64,000 nucleotides of DNA from Limiplasma sp958448555 (GCA_958448555.1 CAUDEL010000008.1:1-64000); one strand, 5' to 3'. Counted from the first letter of the stretch, positions 8,201-17,077 are shown. A program made the numbers and translations. The notes: generated by a model not told the origin, from the letters alone.

Positions 8201-8929
8201 TCACTCCTCCTTCTTTTCCACCAGTTCCAGAAAGACTTCCTCCAGGCTCGCGTCATCCCCGTGGCGAAGCTCGTCCAGGGTGCCAAAGGCGATCAGCCTG
8301 CCCCGCTTGATGATGCCGATCTCATCGCACAGGCGCTCGGCCACATCCAGCACATGGGTGGAGAAAAACACCGTGCGGCCGCTGTCGGCATGGCGGCGCA
8401 TCTCCTCCTTGAGCATGAACACGCTCTGCGGGTCCAGGCCCACCATGGGTTCGTCCAGCACCCAGATGCTGGGCTCGTGGATGAGCGCGCCGGTGATGGC
8501 CAGCTTTTGCTTCATGCCGCGGGAATAGCCTCGAATCTGCTGGCCCGCCGCGTCCTCCAGCTCAAAGAGCGAAAGGTACTTCTCGATGTGCCGTTTGCGG
8601 CTCGCCGCGTCCACGCTGTAGAGATCGGCCATGAAATTGAGGTAATCCATGCCCGTCAGGCGCTCGTACATGTCAAAGGCGTCGGGCACATAGCCGAAGC
8701 TGCGCTTGGCCGCGATGGGATCGCGCGCCATGTCGATGCCGTTGAGCAGCACGCGCCCGCTGTCGGGCGAAAGGATGCCGGTGAGCAGCTTGATGGTGGT
8801 GGTTTTGCCCGCGCCGTTGGGGCCGATAAACCCGAACACCTTTCCGTCCGCTATCTGCATATTCAGGCCGTCCACGGCCCTCGCTTTGCCGCCGGCATAG
8901 GTCTTGGTCACATCTTCAAACTGGATCAT
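8201..8929 (-). CDS. ABC transporter ATP-binding protein (exporter)
   Basis: Cytoplasmic ATPase of 242 residues that powers the adjacent permease. Walker A GPNGAGKTT (about 38-46), signature RGYSRGMKQK, Walker B IWVLDEPMVGLDP and the switch histidine in FFSTHVLDVAE are all present, so it should be active. The family is the ABC-2/CcmA type with a single nucleotide-binding domain. I start at ATG 8927-8929 (MIQFEDVTKTY) because AGGAGG lies upstream and the domain begins there; an in-frame extension to 8995 has no homologous character. The permease starts 3 bp after its stop. Confidence 0.92.
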   Translation of the reverse strand: MIQFEDVTKTYAGGKARAVDGLNMQIADGKVFGFIGPNGAGKTTTIKLLTGILSPDSGRVLLNGIDMARDPIAAKRSFGYVPDAFDMYERLTGMDYLNFMADLYSVDAASRKRHIEKYLSLFELEDAAGQQIRGYSRGMKQKLAITGALIHEPSIWVLDEPMVGLDPQSVFMLKEEMRRHADSGRTVFFSTHVLDVAERLCDEIGIIKRGRLIAFGTLDELRHGDDASLEEVFLELVEKKEE

Positions 8930-9077
8930 GGTTTTCCATTCCTCCTGTAAGGGCTTTCCCGGTTTGCAGGCACAGTATACCGCCTGCGCGGGCAAAAGGG
9001 AAGCAGGAAATGCGCGTTTTCCTCTCCTTTGCCTCTCAAAGCCGCTTTTCTGGGGTTCATAGCCTCCGCATCCGCAA

Positions 9078-9099
9078 ATCTTAGCGCCATCTTAGCGCA
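9078..9099. repeat. Short tandem repeat in the exporter/ATP synthase intergenic region
   Basis: Two adjacent copies of ATCTTAGCGC with one base between them. They lie in the 299-bp gap 8930-9228, which otherwise holds only the atp promoter. No function is apparent. Confidence 0.4.
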
Positions 9100-9175
9100 T
9101 CGTTTTACGGTTTTGACGGCTCCGGGCCCTGTTGGTGCACAGCCAGCGAAAAAAGCGGATATTCTGCGCACCGAC

Positions 9176-9203
9176 TTGACAAAACGTCCATTTCCGTTAC
9201 AAT
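9176..9203 (+). promoter_or_regulatory. Promoter of the atp operon
   Basis: -35 TTGACA (9176-9181), 16-bp spacer, -10 TACAAT (9198-9203), 25 bp before atpI. Confidence 0.85.
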
Positions 9204-9228
9204 ACTATACAGGAAAGAAGGCGATGTC

Positions 9229-9702
9229 ATGAGAGTACAGCCGGCGGTACGTACAGAAACCGCCCGGATCGCGGCAGGCACGGCGTTTTTTTCCTTTGTG
9301 ATGCTGCTGGTGTTTACACTGCTGGGCCGGCTGGATCTGACAGTCGTTCTGGGAACACTCTGGGGGGCATGCGCGGCGGTCCTCAACTTTTTTTTGATGG
9401 CGCTAAGTGTGCAGCGGGCAGCCGAGAGCATGAAGGGCGTTACGGTGCCGCCGGAGCCGCTGGATGAAAACGGCGATCCCGACCCGGATGCCCCGCCCCA
9501 GCCGCCCGTGCCGGAGGTGCAGCGCGCCAAGCACCGCATGCAGCTGTCCTATACGGGACGGATGCTGCTATTGGTGGCGGTGGCCATCGTGGCGCTGACC
9601 GCGCCGTGCTTCCACCCGGTGGCGGCGGCGCTGGCGCTGCTGTTTCCCAGGCTGGTGATTTTCTGCCGGGGCTTTATCAAACCTAAGAGCAAGGAGGCCT
9701 GA
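9229..9702 (+). CDS. atpI: ATP synthase I-like membrane protein (AtpI family)
   Basis: First gene of the atp operon. The 157-residue protein has two pairs of hydrophobic segments (about 15-35 and 40-60, then 108-130 and 133-148) divided by a proline- and acid-rich hydrophilic loop (PPEPLDENGDPDPDAPPQPPVPE). AtpI proteins are poorly conserved and assist c-ring assembly; this one is recognised by its four-segment layout and its place ahead of atpB. The inserted acidic loop makes it longer than a typical AtpI (about 120-130 residues). The ATG at 9229 follows a GAAGG site. Confidence 0.7.
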   Translation: MRVQPAVRTETARIAAGTAFFSFVMLLVFTLLGRLDLTVVLGTLWGACAAVLNFFLMALSVQRAAESMKGVTVPPEPLDENGDPDPDAPPQPPVPEVQRAKHRMQLSYTGRMLLLVAVAIVALTAPCFHPVAAALALLFPRLVIFCRGFIKPKSKEA

Positions 9703-9708
9703 ACGGGA

Positions 9709-10602
9709 ATGAAACGGGACGTGAAGGCTGCTGTGATCGACAAGCTGCTGCTGGCGCTGATGGTGCTGCCCTTTGTTTTCAGCATGGCCCTGAAGGTGCT
9801 TTTGAAACCCGCGTCGGCGGGAATCTCCATCACGGGCGCACAGGTGTACTTTACCATTCCCATGCCGGTGATGGACCTGCCCATCACCGAGTCGCAGGTG
9901 AACTCCTGGATGGTGGTTCTCTCCATTCTGGGCCTGTGCCTGTACCTGACCCACGGCATCTCCGTGGTGCCCCATTCCAAGCGCCAGATTGTGGCGGAGT
10001 GGATTGTGGAAAAGGTGCAGAATCTGGTCAACGGCAACATGGGCGCGTATTTTTCCGCCTTTGCGCCGTTTATAGCCGGTATCATGTTTATCTCGGCGTT
10101 TTCCAGCCTGTCCAGCCTTTTGGGCCTGTTCCCGCCCACGTCGGATATGAACATTGTAGCCGGATGGGCTATCCTGGTGTTCGTCCTTATTACCCATTAC
10201 AAACTCAAGGGCGGCCTGTTCCCCTACGTGAAGGGCTTCTTCGAGCCGGTGTTCATCTTCGCGCCCTTCAACATCATCGGCGAGGTGGCCACCCCGGTTT
10301 CGATGTCCTTCCGTCATTATGGCAACGTGCTGTCGGGGATGGTCATCTCTACTTTGGTGGCCTATGCCCTGCAAACCCTCAGCCACATGCTGCTGGGCTG
10401 GCTGCCCGGCGTGCTGGGACAGTTCCCCTTTCTGCAGGTAGGCCTGCCGGCCATCCTGTCCCTGTACTTCGATATCTTCAGCGGGTTGATGCAAGCATTT
10501 ATATTTGCCCTGCTCACCACAATCTACATATCCACAGGTTTCCCGCAGGAGGAATATGAACGGCGCAAGGCAAAGCGCAAAAAAGCTTTGCATACCGCAT
10601 AA
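9709..10602 (+). CDS. atpB: F0 ATP synthase subunit a
   Basis: Membrane stator subunit that forms the two ion half-channels next to the c ring. The 297-residue protein has the family hallmarks: PMPVMDLPITESQVNSW near the N-terminus, then the helix-4 motif PVSMSFRHYGNVLSG with the essential arginine at residue 202, and a C-terminal helix LQAFIFALLTTIYI-type sequence (LMQAFIFALLTTIYISTGF). Five to six transmembrane helices are apparent. AAGGAGG lies 11 bases upstream of the ATG. Confidence 0.97.
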   Translation: MKRDVKAAVIDKLLLALMVLPFVFSMALKVLLKPASAGISITGAQVYFTIPMPVMDLPITESQVNSWMVVLSILGLCLYLTHGISVVPHSKRQIVAEWIVEKVQNLVNGNMGAYFSAFAPFIAGIMFISAFSSLSSLLGLFPPTSDMNIVAGWAILVFVLITHYKLKGGLFPYVKGFFEPVFIFAPFNIIGEVATPVSMSFRHYGNVLSGMVISTLVAYALQTLSHMLLGWLPGVLGQFPFLQVGLPAILSLYFDIFSGLMQAFIFALLTTIYISTGFPQEEYERRKAKRKKALHTA

Positions 10603-10632
10603 ACAATCACTACATTCAAGGAGGACTCTGAC

Positions 10633-10917
10633 ATGCTCGAACTCGCCATTGGTATCATCCTTGCCGGCTGCGGCATTGGCGCCGGCCTTGCCCTGATTGC
10701 AGGTATCGGCCCTGGTATCGGTGAAGGCAACGCTGCCGCCAAAGCCTGCGAAGCCATCGGTCGCCAGCCCGAGAGCAAAAGCGACGTAACTTCTACCATG
10801 ATTTTGGGTTGTGCCATCGCGGAAACCACCGGTCTTTATGGTCTGGTCGTCGGCATCCTGCTCATCTTCGTCGCACCCAATATGTTTGTCAACATTTTGC
10901 TCAACGCCATCAAATAA
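10633..10917 (+). CDS. atpE: F0 ATP synthase subunit c with sodium-type ligands
   Basis: Rotor-ring proteolipid of 94 residues folding as a two-helix hairpin with the polar loop GRQPESKSD (43-51). The ion-binding carboxylate is Glu64 in AIAETTGLY. By alignment to the Na+ c subunit of Ilyobacter tartaricus, Thr65, Thr66 and Tyr69 match its Na+-ligand positions Ser66, Thr67 and Tyr70. Residue 31 is Glu (GIGEGNAAAKA) where I. tartaricus has Gln32. A second glutamate there is the 'two-carboxylate' motif known from the Na+ c ring of Fusobacterium nucleatum. I infer Na+ coupling. A good AAGGAGG site precedes the ATG. Confidence 0.97.
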   Translation: MLELAIGIILAGCGIGAGLALIAGIGPGIGEGNAAAKACEAIGRQPESKSDVTSTMILGCAIAETTGLYGLVVGILLIFVAPNMFVNILLNAIK

Positions 10918-10951
10918 TGCCCGAGCGCGGCGATAGAGAGAGGCCGAACCA

Positions 10952-11461
10952 ATGAGCGTACAGTCTTTGGATATCATTTCCGTCAATCTATGGCAAATCC
11001 TCATCTCTCTTGCCAATCTGCTGATTATCACCTTTGTTCTCAAGCGCTTCCTGTTCAAACGCGTTCAGGCGGTCCTCACGGCCCGTCAGGAACAGGTGAG
11101 CAAGATTTACGGCGAGGCGGAGGAAAGCCGCAACGCCGCGGTCAGCATGAAGCAGGAGTATGAGGCGCGCCTGGCCTCCGCTCGCGAGGAAGCGGACGGG
11201 CTGGTGCGTACGGCCGTTGTCACGGCCCAGCGCAAGGGCGATCAGATCCTCGCCGAAGCGTCCGGCCAGGCCAGCCGGCTCAAGCAGAAGGCCGAGGAGG
11301 AAATCGCCATGGAGCGCAGGCAGATGCTTACCGGCGTTCGGAAGGAAATTTCCGACCTGGCCGTGGGCATCGCCTCCAAGGTGGTCGAGCGTGAGATCCA
11401 GCCGAAGGATCACGAGGCCTTTGTGGATGAATTCATCAGGAACGTGGGTGACGAAGCATGA
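10952..11461 (+). CDS. atpF: F0 ATP synthase subunit b
   Basis: Peripheral stalk subunit linking the membrane to F1. The 169 residues comprise one N-terminal transmembrane helix (LWQILISLANLLIITFVLKRFLF, about 10-33) and a long charged coiled coil rich in Ala, Glu and Arg reaching to about residue 150. That is the expected b-subunit structure and length. It is the only b gene in the operon, so the stalk should be a homodimer. Its stop overlaps the atpH start. Confidence 0.95.
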   Translation: MSVQSLDIISVNLWQILISLANLLIITFVLKRFLFKRVQAVLTARQEQVSKIYGEAEESRNAAVSMKQEYEARLASAREEADGLVRTAVVTAQRKGDQILAEASGQASRLKQKAEEEIAMERRQMLTGVRKEISDLAVGIASKVVEREIQPKDHEAFVDEFIRNVGDEA

Positions 11462-11994
11462 CCGATCTGGCGGAGGAATACGGTAAAGGCCTGTATGATC
11501 TGACCGAGGAGGAGCATGTCTCCGAGGACGTGCTTTCGCAGCTTCGCGTGCTCAGGGAGCTTTTCCGCGACCAGCCGGATTTTATCCGCCTGCTTTGCAA
11601 CATGTCGCTTGCAAAGGAAGAGCGCACCGCCATTCTGGACGGCGCGCTGCGCGGCCAGGTGCACCCCTACGTGTTGAATTTTCTCAAAATCCTGTGCGAG
11701 CGCGGAGCGCTGCACGAATTTGAGGGCTGCGTAAGCGCCTTCACCGCGCTGTACAACCAGGCGCACGGCATCGTTGAGGCCAGTGTGACCACGGGCGTTC
11801 CTCTGGAGGCTGAGCAGCGCACCCGTTTGATCGACAAGCTGTCCGCCATGACGGGCAAGCGGATCGTGCTTTTGGAAAAGGTGGACCCAGGCGTGGTGGG
11901 CGGCGTACTGCTGGAGATGAACGGCAAGCGCTACGACAACACGCTACGCCACCGGCTCAAAGCCATCCACGCCGCCCTGACAGCGGAGGCGTGA
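11458..11994 (+). CDS. atpH: F1 ATP synthase subunit delta
   Basis: Caps the F1 hexamer and binds the b dimer. The 178-residue protein has the N-terminal helical domain (LAEEYGKGLYDLTEEE, with RDQPDFIRLLCN) and the C-terminal part VTTGVPLEAEQRTRLIDKLSAMTGKRIVLLEKVDPGVVGGVLLEM, which carries the well conserved delta signature (vdp.liGGv.i..g). It starts by ATGA overlap with atpF, suggesting translational coupling. Confidence 0.95.
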   Translation: MTDLAEEYGKGLYDLTEEEHVSEDVLSQLRVLRELFRDQPDFIRLLCNMSLAKEERTAILDGALRGQVHPYVLNFLKILCERGALHEFEGCVSAFTALYNQAHGIVEASVTTGVPLEAEQRTRLIDKLSAMTGKRIVLLEKVDPGVVGGVLLEMNGKRYDNTLRHRLKAIHAALTAEA

Positions 11995-12028
11995 GCCATG
12001 GCCTCATCTACTGAAAGCTGGTGATACT

Positions 12029-13546
12029 ATGCAGTTGAAACCCGAAGAGATCTCCAAGCTCATCAAAGAGCAGATCAAGCATTATGAAAACCGCATCGCG
12101 CAGGATGATACCGGCACCACCATCATGATCGGCGACGGCATCGCGCGCGTGAGCGGTCTGGACAAGTGCATGGCCAACGAGCTGGTGCAGTTTCCCAACG
12201 GCGCCTACGGCATGGCCCTGAACCTGGAAGAAAACAGCATCGCCGTGGTGATGCTGGGCGACGACGAGGACATCAAGGAAGGCGACGTTGTCCGCCGCAC
12301 GGGCCAGGTGGTTTCCGTGCCCGTGGGCGAAGGCCTGATTGGCCGCGTGGTCAACGCCCTGGGCCAGCCCGTGGACGGCAAGGGCCCCGTGGACGCAAAG
12401 GAGCACCGCCCCATCGAGCGCAACGCGCCCGGCATCATCGAGCGCAAGGGCGTCAGCGTGCCGCTTCAGACCGGCATCAAGGCCATCGACAGCATGATTC
12501 CCATCGGCCGCGGCCAGCGCGAGCTCATCATCGGCGACCGCCAGACCGGTAAAACCGTCATCGCCCTGGACACCATCATCAACCAAAAGGGCAAGGACGT
12601 CATCTGCATCTACGTGGCCATCGGACAGAAATGCTCCACCGTGGCCCAGCTGGTGGACACCCTGACGGCCGCCGGCGCGATGGACTACACCATCGTGGTC
12701 AGCGCCACGGCGTCCGAGCTTTCGCCGCTGCAGTACATTGCGCCCTATTCCGGCTGCGCCATGGGCGAATATTTCATGGACCAGGGCAAGGACGTGCTGA
12801 TCGTCTACGACGACCTGAGCAAGCACGCGGTGGCTTACCGCGCCCTGTCGCTGCTCATCCGCCGTCCTCCGGGACGCGAGGCCTATCCCGGCGACGTGTT
12901 CTACCTGCACAGCCGCCTCCTGGAGCGCGCCGCGCGGCTGGACCCCGAGCATGGCGGCGGTTCCATCACGGCCTTGCCCATCATTGAGACGCAGGCCGGC
13001 GACGTGTCCGCCTACATCCCCACCAACGTCATCTCCATCACCGACGGCCAGATCTTCCTGCTTACCGAGCTGTTCCACTCCGGCGTCATGCCCGCCGTGG
13101 ACCCCGGTATCTCCGTCAGCCGCGTGGGCGGCAACGCGCAGATCAAGGCCATGAAGAAGGTCGCCGGTAGCCTCAAGCTCCTCTACAGCCAGTACCGCGA
13201 ATTGCAGGGCTTTGCGCAGTTCGGCTCCGACCTGGACGCCGATACCAAGGCCCGTCTGGCCCAGGGCCAGCGCATCGTGGAGGTGCTCAAGCAAAACCGC
13301 AGCCATCCCATCGCCGTGGAGGATCAGGTGTGCATCTTCTACGCCGTAACCCGCGGCTTCCTCAAGGATGTGGAGGTTACCGACGTGGCCGAGTATGAGG
13401 ACGGCCTCTACGAGCGCATGTCCGCCCAGCATGCGCACGTGCTGGAAGCCATCCGCACCACCGGCGATCTGAGCAAGGAGACCGAGGAGGCCCTTCGCGC
13501 CGCCCTGGACGCCTACACGAAGGATTTTCTCAAAAGCAAAAAGTAA
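12029..13546 (+). CDS. atpA: F1 ATP synthase subunit alpha
   Basis: Regulatory, non-catalytic nucleotide-binding subunit of the F1 hexamer. The length of 505 residues is standard. The N-terminal crown domain is followed by the P-loop GDRQTGKT (169-176), the DDLSKHAVAYR motif and PGREAYPGDVFYLHSRLLERAA, the ATPase alpha/beta signature region. The start ATG has only a weak ribosome site (GGTGAT), so translation may be coupled to atpH, 34 bp upstream. Confidence 0.98.
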   Translation: MQLKPEEISKLIKEQIKHYENRIAQDDTGTTIMIGDGIARVSGLDKCMANELVQFPNGAYGMALNLEENSIAVVMLGDDEDIKEGDVVRRTGQVVSVPVGEGLIGRVVNALGQPVDGKGPVDAKEHRPIERNAPGIIERKGVSVPLQTGIKAIDSMIPIGRGQRELIIGDRQTGKTVIALDTIINQKGKDVICIYVAIGQKCSTVAQLVDTLTAAGAMDYTIVVSATASELSPLQYIAPYSGCAMGEYFMDQGKDVLIVYDDLSKHAVAYRALSLLIRRPPGREAYPGDVFYLHSRLLERAARLDPEHGGGSITALPIIETQAGDVSAYIPTNVISITDGQIFLLTELFHSGVMPAVDPGISVSRVGGNAQIKAMKKVAGSLKLLYSQYRELQGFAQFGSDLDADTKARLAQGQRIVEVLKQNRSHPIAVEDQVCIFYAVTRGFLKDVEVTDVAEYEDGLYERMSAQHAHVLEAIRTTGDLSKETEEALRAALDAYTKDFLKSKK

Positions 13547-13562
13547 GTAAGGAGGGTTCGCC

Positions 13563-14411
13563 ATGGCCGGAGCGTCCATGAAAGACATCAAGCTGCGCAT
13601 CCGAAGCGTGGAAAGCACCATGCAGATCACCAAGGCCATGCAGCTTGTGGCGACCTCCAAACTTCGCCGCGCCAAGGAGCGCATGGAAAACAGCAAGCCC
13701 TACACCCGCATCTCCACCGCCGCCCTGGCGGCCGCGGTGGCCTGCTGCGACGATCCCTCCGTTCCCTACGTGACTCCCCGCGGAGGAAAGGGCCGCTGCT
13801 ATGTGCTCATCGCGGGCGACCGCGGGCTGGCGGGCGGCTACAACGCCAACCTGTTCAAGGCGTTCAGCGCCCACGCCGAGGGGGCGGATGTCTGCGTGCT
13901 GCCTCTGGGCCGGAAGGCCGTGGAGCGGTGCCACCGGCTGGGCATCGAAACGCTGAGCGACGACTATCCCCGTGTGGAGGGCATGTCGGTAGGCACGTGC
14001 TACCATCTGGCCCGGCTTTTGCTGGACGGGTACGACACGGAGCGGTATGACGAGCTTTGGCTGGTGTACACCAACTTCGTCAGCATGATGACCCAGGAGG
14101 TCGTCATCGAGCAGCTTCTGCCCGTGCAGCGCCCGCCGGAGGGGGCGCCCCACACGCTGGTTTCCACCGTGTATGAGCTGCCCCCCGCCGAAACGCTGGC
14201 CCACGTGCTGCCCGATTTTCTGGCCGGCAGGCTCTACAGCGCCCTGTGCGACGCCTTCGCCAGCGAGGTGGCGGCGCGCCGCAGCGCCATGGATTCCGCC
14301 ACCAAGAACGCCGGAGAGATGATCTCCGACCTCAGGCTCAGGTACAACCGGGCCCGTCAGGGCGCCATCACCCAGGAGATCACGGAAATCGTGGCTGGCG
14401 CGGAGCACTGA
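13563..14411 (+). CDS. atpG: F1 ATP synthase subunit gamma
   Basis: Central rotor shaft that turns inside the alpha/beta hexamer. The 282-residue protein has the two terminal coiled-coil helices: MKDIKLRIRSVESTMQITKAMQLVATSKLRRAK at the start and SAMDSATKNAGEMISDLRLRYNRARQGAITQEITEIVAGA at the end, the latter being the gamma signature. The Rossmann-like middle domain contains GDRGLAGGYNANL. GGAGG lies eight bases before the ATG. Confidence 0.97.
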   Translation: MAGASMKDIKLRIRSVESTMQITKAMQLVATSKLRRAKERMENSKPYTRISTAALAAAVACCDDPSVPYVTPRGGKGRCYVLIAGDRGLAGGYNANLFKAFSAHAEGADVCVLPLGRKAVERCHRLGIETLSDDYPRVEGMSVGTCYHLARLLLDGYDTERYDELWLVYTNFVSMMTQEVVIEQLLPVQRPPEGAPHTLVSTVYELPPAETLAHVLPDFLAGRLYSALCDAFASEVAARRSAMDSATKNAGEMISDLRLRYNRARQGAITQEITEIVAGAEH

Positions 14412-14438
14412 GCGCGTCAGGAAAGGAGTTTTACCATC

Positions 14439-15836
14439 GTGAGCACGAAAAACATCGGCAAGGTGGTTCAGGTCATCGGCCCGGTGCTGGACATCCGTTT
14501 CCAGGACGGCCAGCTGCCCGAACTGCTTTCCGCCATTGAAATCCAAAACGGCGACCGCAAGATCGTGGCCGAGGTGGCGCAGCACATTGGCGACAACGTG
14601 GCCCGCTGCGTCTCCATGAACGCCACCGACGGCATGGTGCGCGGTCTGGAGGCCGTGGACACCGGCGGCCCCATCACCGTGCCCGTGGGCGACAAGTGCC
14701 TGGGCCGCATCTTTAACCTGCTGGGCCAGCCCATCGACGAAAAGCCCGCGCCCGAAGGCGTGGAGCGCTGGCCCATCCATCGCCAGCCCCCCAGCTACGA
14801 GGAGCAGGAAACCTCCACCGAGATTCTGGAGACCGGCATCAAGGTCGTTGATCTCATCGCCCCCTATGCCAAGGGCGGCAAAATCGGCCTGTTCGGCGGC
14901 GCGGGCGTTGGCAAGACGGTTCTGATTATGGAGCTCATCAACAACGTCGCCAAGCAGCACGGCGGCCTGTCCGTGTTCGCCGGCGTGGGCGAACGCACCC
15001 GCGAGGGTAACGACCTGTACAACGAGATGCAGGAGAGCGGCGTCATCAACAAGACCGCGCTGGTCTACGGCCAGATGAATGAGCCGCCGGGAGCCCGTAT
15101 GCGCGTTGCGCTGTCCGGGCTTACGATGGCGGAATACTTCCGCGACCGTGAGAACCAGGACGTGCTGCTCTTCATCGACAACATCTTCCGCTTCACCCAG
15201 GCGGGCAGCGAGGTATCCGCGCTGCTGGGCCGCATGCCCAGCGCCGTGGGCTACCAGCCCACCTTGGCCACCGAAATGGGCGCCCTGCAGGAGCGCATCA
15301 CCTCCACCAAAAAGGGCTCCATCACCTCCGTGCAGGCCGTCTACGTGCCCGCCGACGACCTGACCGACCCGGCCCCCGCCACCACCTTTGCCCACCTGGA
15401 CGCGACGACGGTTTTGAGCCGCGCCATCTCCTCTCTTGGCATCTATCCCGCCGTGGACCCGCTGGAATCCACCAGCCGCATCCTCTCCCCCGAAATCGTG
15501 GGCGCGGAGCACTACGAGGTGGCCCGTCAGGTGCAGAGCATTTTGCAGCGCTACAAGGAGCTTCAGGATATCATCGCCATCATGGGCATGGATGAGCTCA
15601 GCGACGAGGATAAGCTCATCGTCGCCCGCGCCCGCAAGGTGCAGCGTTTCCTCAGCCAGCCCTTCAGCGTGGCCGAGCAGTTCACCGGCATGCAGGGCAA
15701 GTACGTGCCCCTCAAGGAAACGATCCGCGGCTTTAAGGAGATCATCGAAGGCAAACACGACGACCTGCCCGAGAGCGCCTTCCTGTTCGTGGGGACCATT
15801 GAAGAGGCCGTGGAAAAAGCCAAAAAGGGTGAATGA
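14439..15836 (+). CDS. atpD: F1 ATP synthase subunit beta (catalytic)
   Basis: Catalytic ATPase subunit of 465 residues. The P-loop GGAGVGKT is at 153-160, followed by VGERTREGNDLYNEM, which carries the catalytic glutamate and arginine region, Walker B VLLFIDNIFRF, and YQPTLATEMGALQERI. The DELSDEDK segment in the C-terminal domain corresponds to the DELSEED lever that contacts gamma. The start is GTG at 14439 with AAAGGAG upstream. Its stop overlaps the atpC ribosome site. Confidence 0.98.
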   Translation: MSTKNIGKVVQVIGPVLDIRFQDGQLPELLSAIEIQNGDRKIVAEVAQHIGDNVARCVSMNATDGMVRGLEAVDTGGPITVPVGDKCLGRIFNLLGQPIDEKPAPEGVERWPIHRQPPSYEEQETSTEILETGIKVVDLIAPYAKGGKIGLFGGAGVGKTVLIMELINNVAKQHGGLSVFAGVGERTREGNDLYNEMQESGVINKTALVYGQMNEPPGARMRVALSGLTMAEYFRDRENQDVLLFIDNIFRFTQAGSEVSALLGRMPSAVGYQPTLATEMGALQERITSTKKGSITSVQAVYVPADDLTDPAPATTFAHLDATTVLSRAISSLGIYPAVDPLESTSRILSPEIVGAEHYEVARQVQSILQRYKELQDIIAIMGMDELSDEDKLIVARARKVQRFLSQPFSVAEQFTGMQGKYVPLKETIRGFKEIIEGKHDDLPESAFLFVGTIEEAVEKAKKGE

Positions 15837-15838
15837 GC

Positions 15839-16240
15839 ATGGCGACGTTTCATTTGCAGATCGTCACCCCCGACCGCATGGTGTATGACGGGCAGGCGGA
15901 GCGCGTGATCGTGCGCACGCTGCGCGGCGACGTGTGCATCCTGGCCCGGCACATCGACTACGCCGCCCCCCTGGGCATCGGCGAGGCGCGCGTGACGGAC
16001 GCTGAAGGAACCACCCGCGTCGCCGCGTGCAGCGGCGGCATGATCGGTGTGGACGGCGGCGAGGTCCGCGTCATGGCAACCACCTTTGAATGGGCCGACG
16101 ACATCGACCTGGAACGCGCCCAGCGCGCGGAAAAAAAAGCGCTTGAGCGCCTGGAGGCGCTCAAGCACGAGGACCGTGATTTCGCCATCGCCGAGGCCAA
16201 GCTCAAGCGCGCCCTGACGCGCATCCACGTCAAGGAATGA
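15839..16240 (+). CDS. atpC: F1 ATP synthase subunit epsilon
   Basis: Stalk subunit that couples gamma to the c ring and can inhibit ATP hydrolysis. The 133-residue protein has the N-terminal beta sandwich (TFHLQIVTPDRMVYDGQAERVIVRTLRGDVCILARH) and a C-terminal helical hairpin rich in Ala, Glu and Arg. I start at the ATG at 15839, nine bases after AGGG; another ATG at 15833 overlapping the atpD stop is too close to that site. Last gene of atpIBEFHAGDC. Confidence 0.94.
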   Translation: MATFHLQIVTPDRMVYDGQAERVIVRTLRGDVCILARHIDYAAPLGIGEARVTDAEGTTRVAACSGGMIGVDGGEVRVMATTFEWADDIDLERAQRAEKKALERLEALKHEDRDFAIAEAKLKRALTRIHVKE

Positions 16241-16244
16241 CAAA

Positions 16245-16276
16245 AAACCGCCGGAGGCGATCGCCTCCGGCGGTTT
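16245..16276. terminator. Shared terminator of the atp operon and upp
   Basis: Perfect 32-bp palindrome 16245-16276, giving a stem of about 14 bp. On the minus strand it is followed by a run of six T, ideal for upp. On the plus strand it is followed by GCCGTTTA, a weaker tract. Confidence 0.88.
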
Positions 16277-16281
16277 GCCGT

Positions 16282-16911
16282 TTACTTGGTTCCGAACAGC
16301 CGGTCGCCCGCGTCGCCCAGGCCGGGCACGATATAGCCGTGCTCGTTGAGCTTTTCGTCGCAGGCGGCGACGTAGATGTTGACGTCAGGATGGTCCCGCT
16401 TCACGCGCTCAATGCCCTCGGGCGCGGCGATGAGGTTCACCAGGCGGATATGCTTGCAGTTTCGCTGCTTGAGGAAGGTAATGGCGGCCGAAGCGCTTCC
16501 GCCCGTGGCCAGCATGGGGTCCAGCACCAGAAGCTCGCGGCTTTCGCTGTCCGCGGGCAGCTTGCAGTAATACTCCACCGGCTGAAGGGTCTCCGGGTCG
16601 CGGTAGAGGCCGATGTGTCCGATGCGCGCCGCAGGAATCAGCTTGGCCACGCCGTCCACCATGCCCAGGCCCGCGCGCAGGATGGGCACGATGCCCACCT
16701 TCTTGCCGCTGAGATGCCTTGCCTTGGTCTTGCAAAGGGGCGTCTCGATCTCCACTTCCTTGGTGGGCAGGTCACGGGTGACCTCGTAAACCATCAGCAT
16801 GCTGATTTCTTCCAGCAGTTCCCGAAACTCCTTGGCGCCGGTGCGAACGTCGCGCATCAGGCTCAGCTTGTGCTGAATCAGCGGATGATCGAAAACATAT
16901 ACCTTCCCCAT
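16282..16911 (-). CDS. upp: Uracil phosphoribosyltransferase
   Basis: Pyrimidine salvage enzyme making UMP from uracil and PRPP. The 209-residue protein shows VPILRAGLGMVDG (uracil and PRPP loop region), the PRPP-binding motif LLVLDPMLATGGSASAAI and, near the end, DEKLNEHGYIVPGLGDAGDRLFGTK, the conserved UPRT C-terminus. Length is typical. I start at ATG 16909-16911 (MGKVYVFDHPLIQHKL) behind AAGGAGG; the in-frame extension to 16956 is not family-like. It is a single gene convergent with the atp operon. Confidence 0.97.
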   Translation of the reverse strand: MGKVYVFDHPLIQHKLSLMRDVRTGAKEFRELLEEISMLMVYEVTRDLPTKEVEIETPLCKTKARHLSGKKVGIVPILRAGLGMVDGVAKLIPAARIGHIGLYRDPETLQPVEYYCKLPADSESRELLVLDPMLATGGSASAAITFLKQRNCKHIRLVNLIAAPEGIERVKRDHPDVNIYVAACDEKLNEHGYIVPGLGDAGDRLFGTK

Positions 16912-16965
16912 GGAACAGCCTCCTTCGTTGAGACGCGCGGCACCCGGCCGCGCCATTCTTCAATC

Positions 16966-16994
16966 ATTATAGGGGAAAGCGCATCCCATTGCAA
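16966..16994 (-). promoter_or_regulatory. Promoter of upp
   Basis: Minus strand: -35 TTGCAA (16989-16994), 17-bp spacer, -10 TATAAT (16966-16971). Confidence 0.8.
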
Positions 16995-17077
16995 GGGAAA
17001 AGCGTTTTTTTTCGTCCTTATTCCCGGCGGGCCGCGTGTAAAATCCGCCGGTTTTCTTTACCTTGTCGCCGAGGATA

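Noticed and set aside
13530..15758. A 742-codon open frame antisense to atpG and atpD
   Set aside because: It lies opposite two certain genes, lacks a start signal and has no recognisable domain; low-complexity His/Gly/Val content is typical of a GC-rich shadow.
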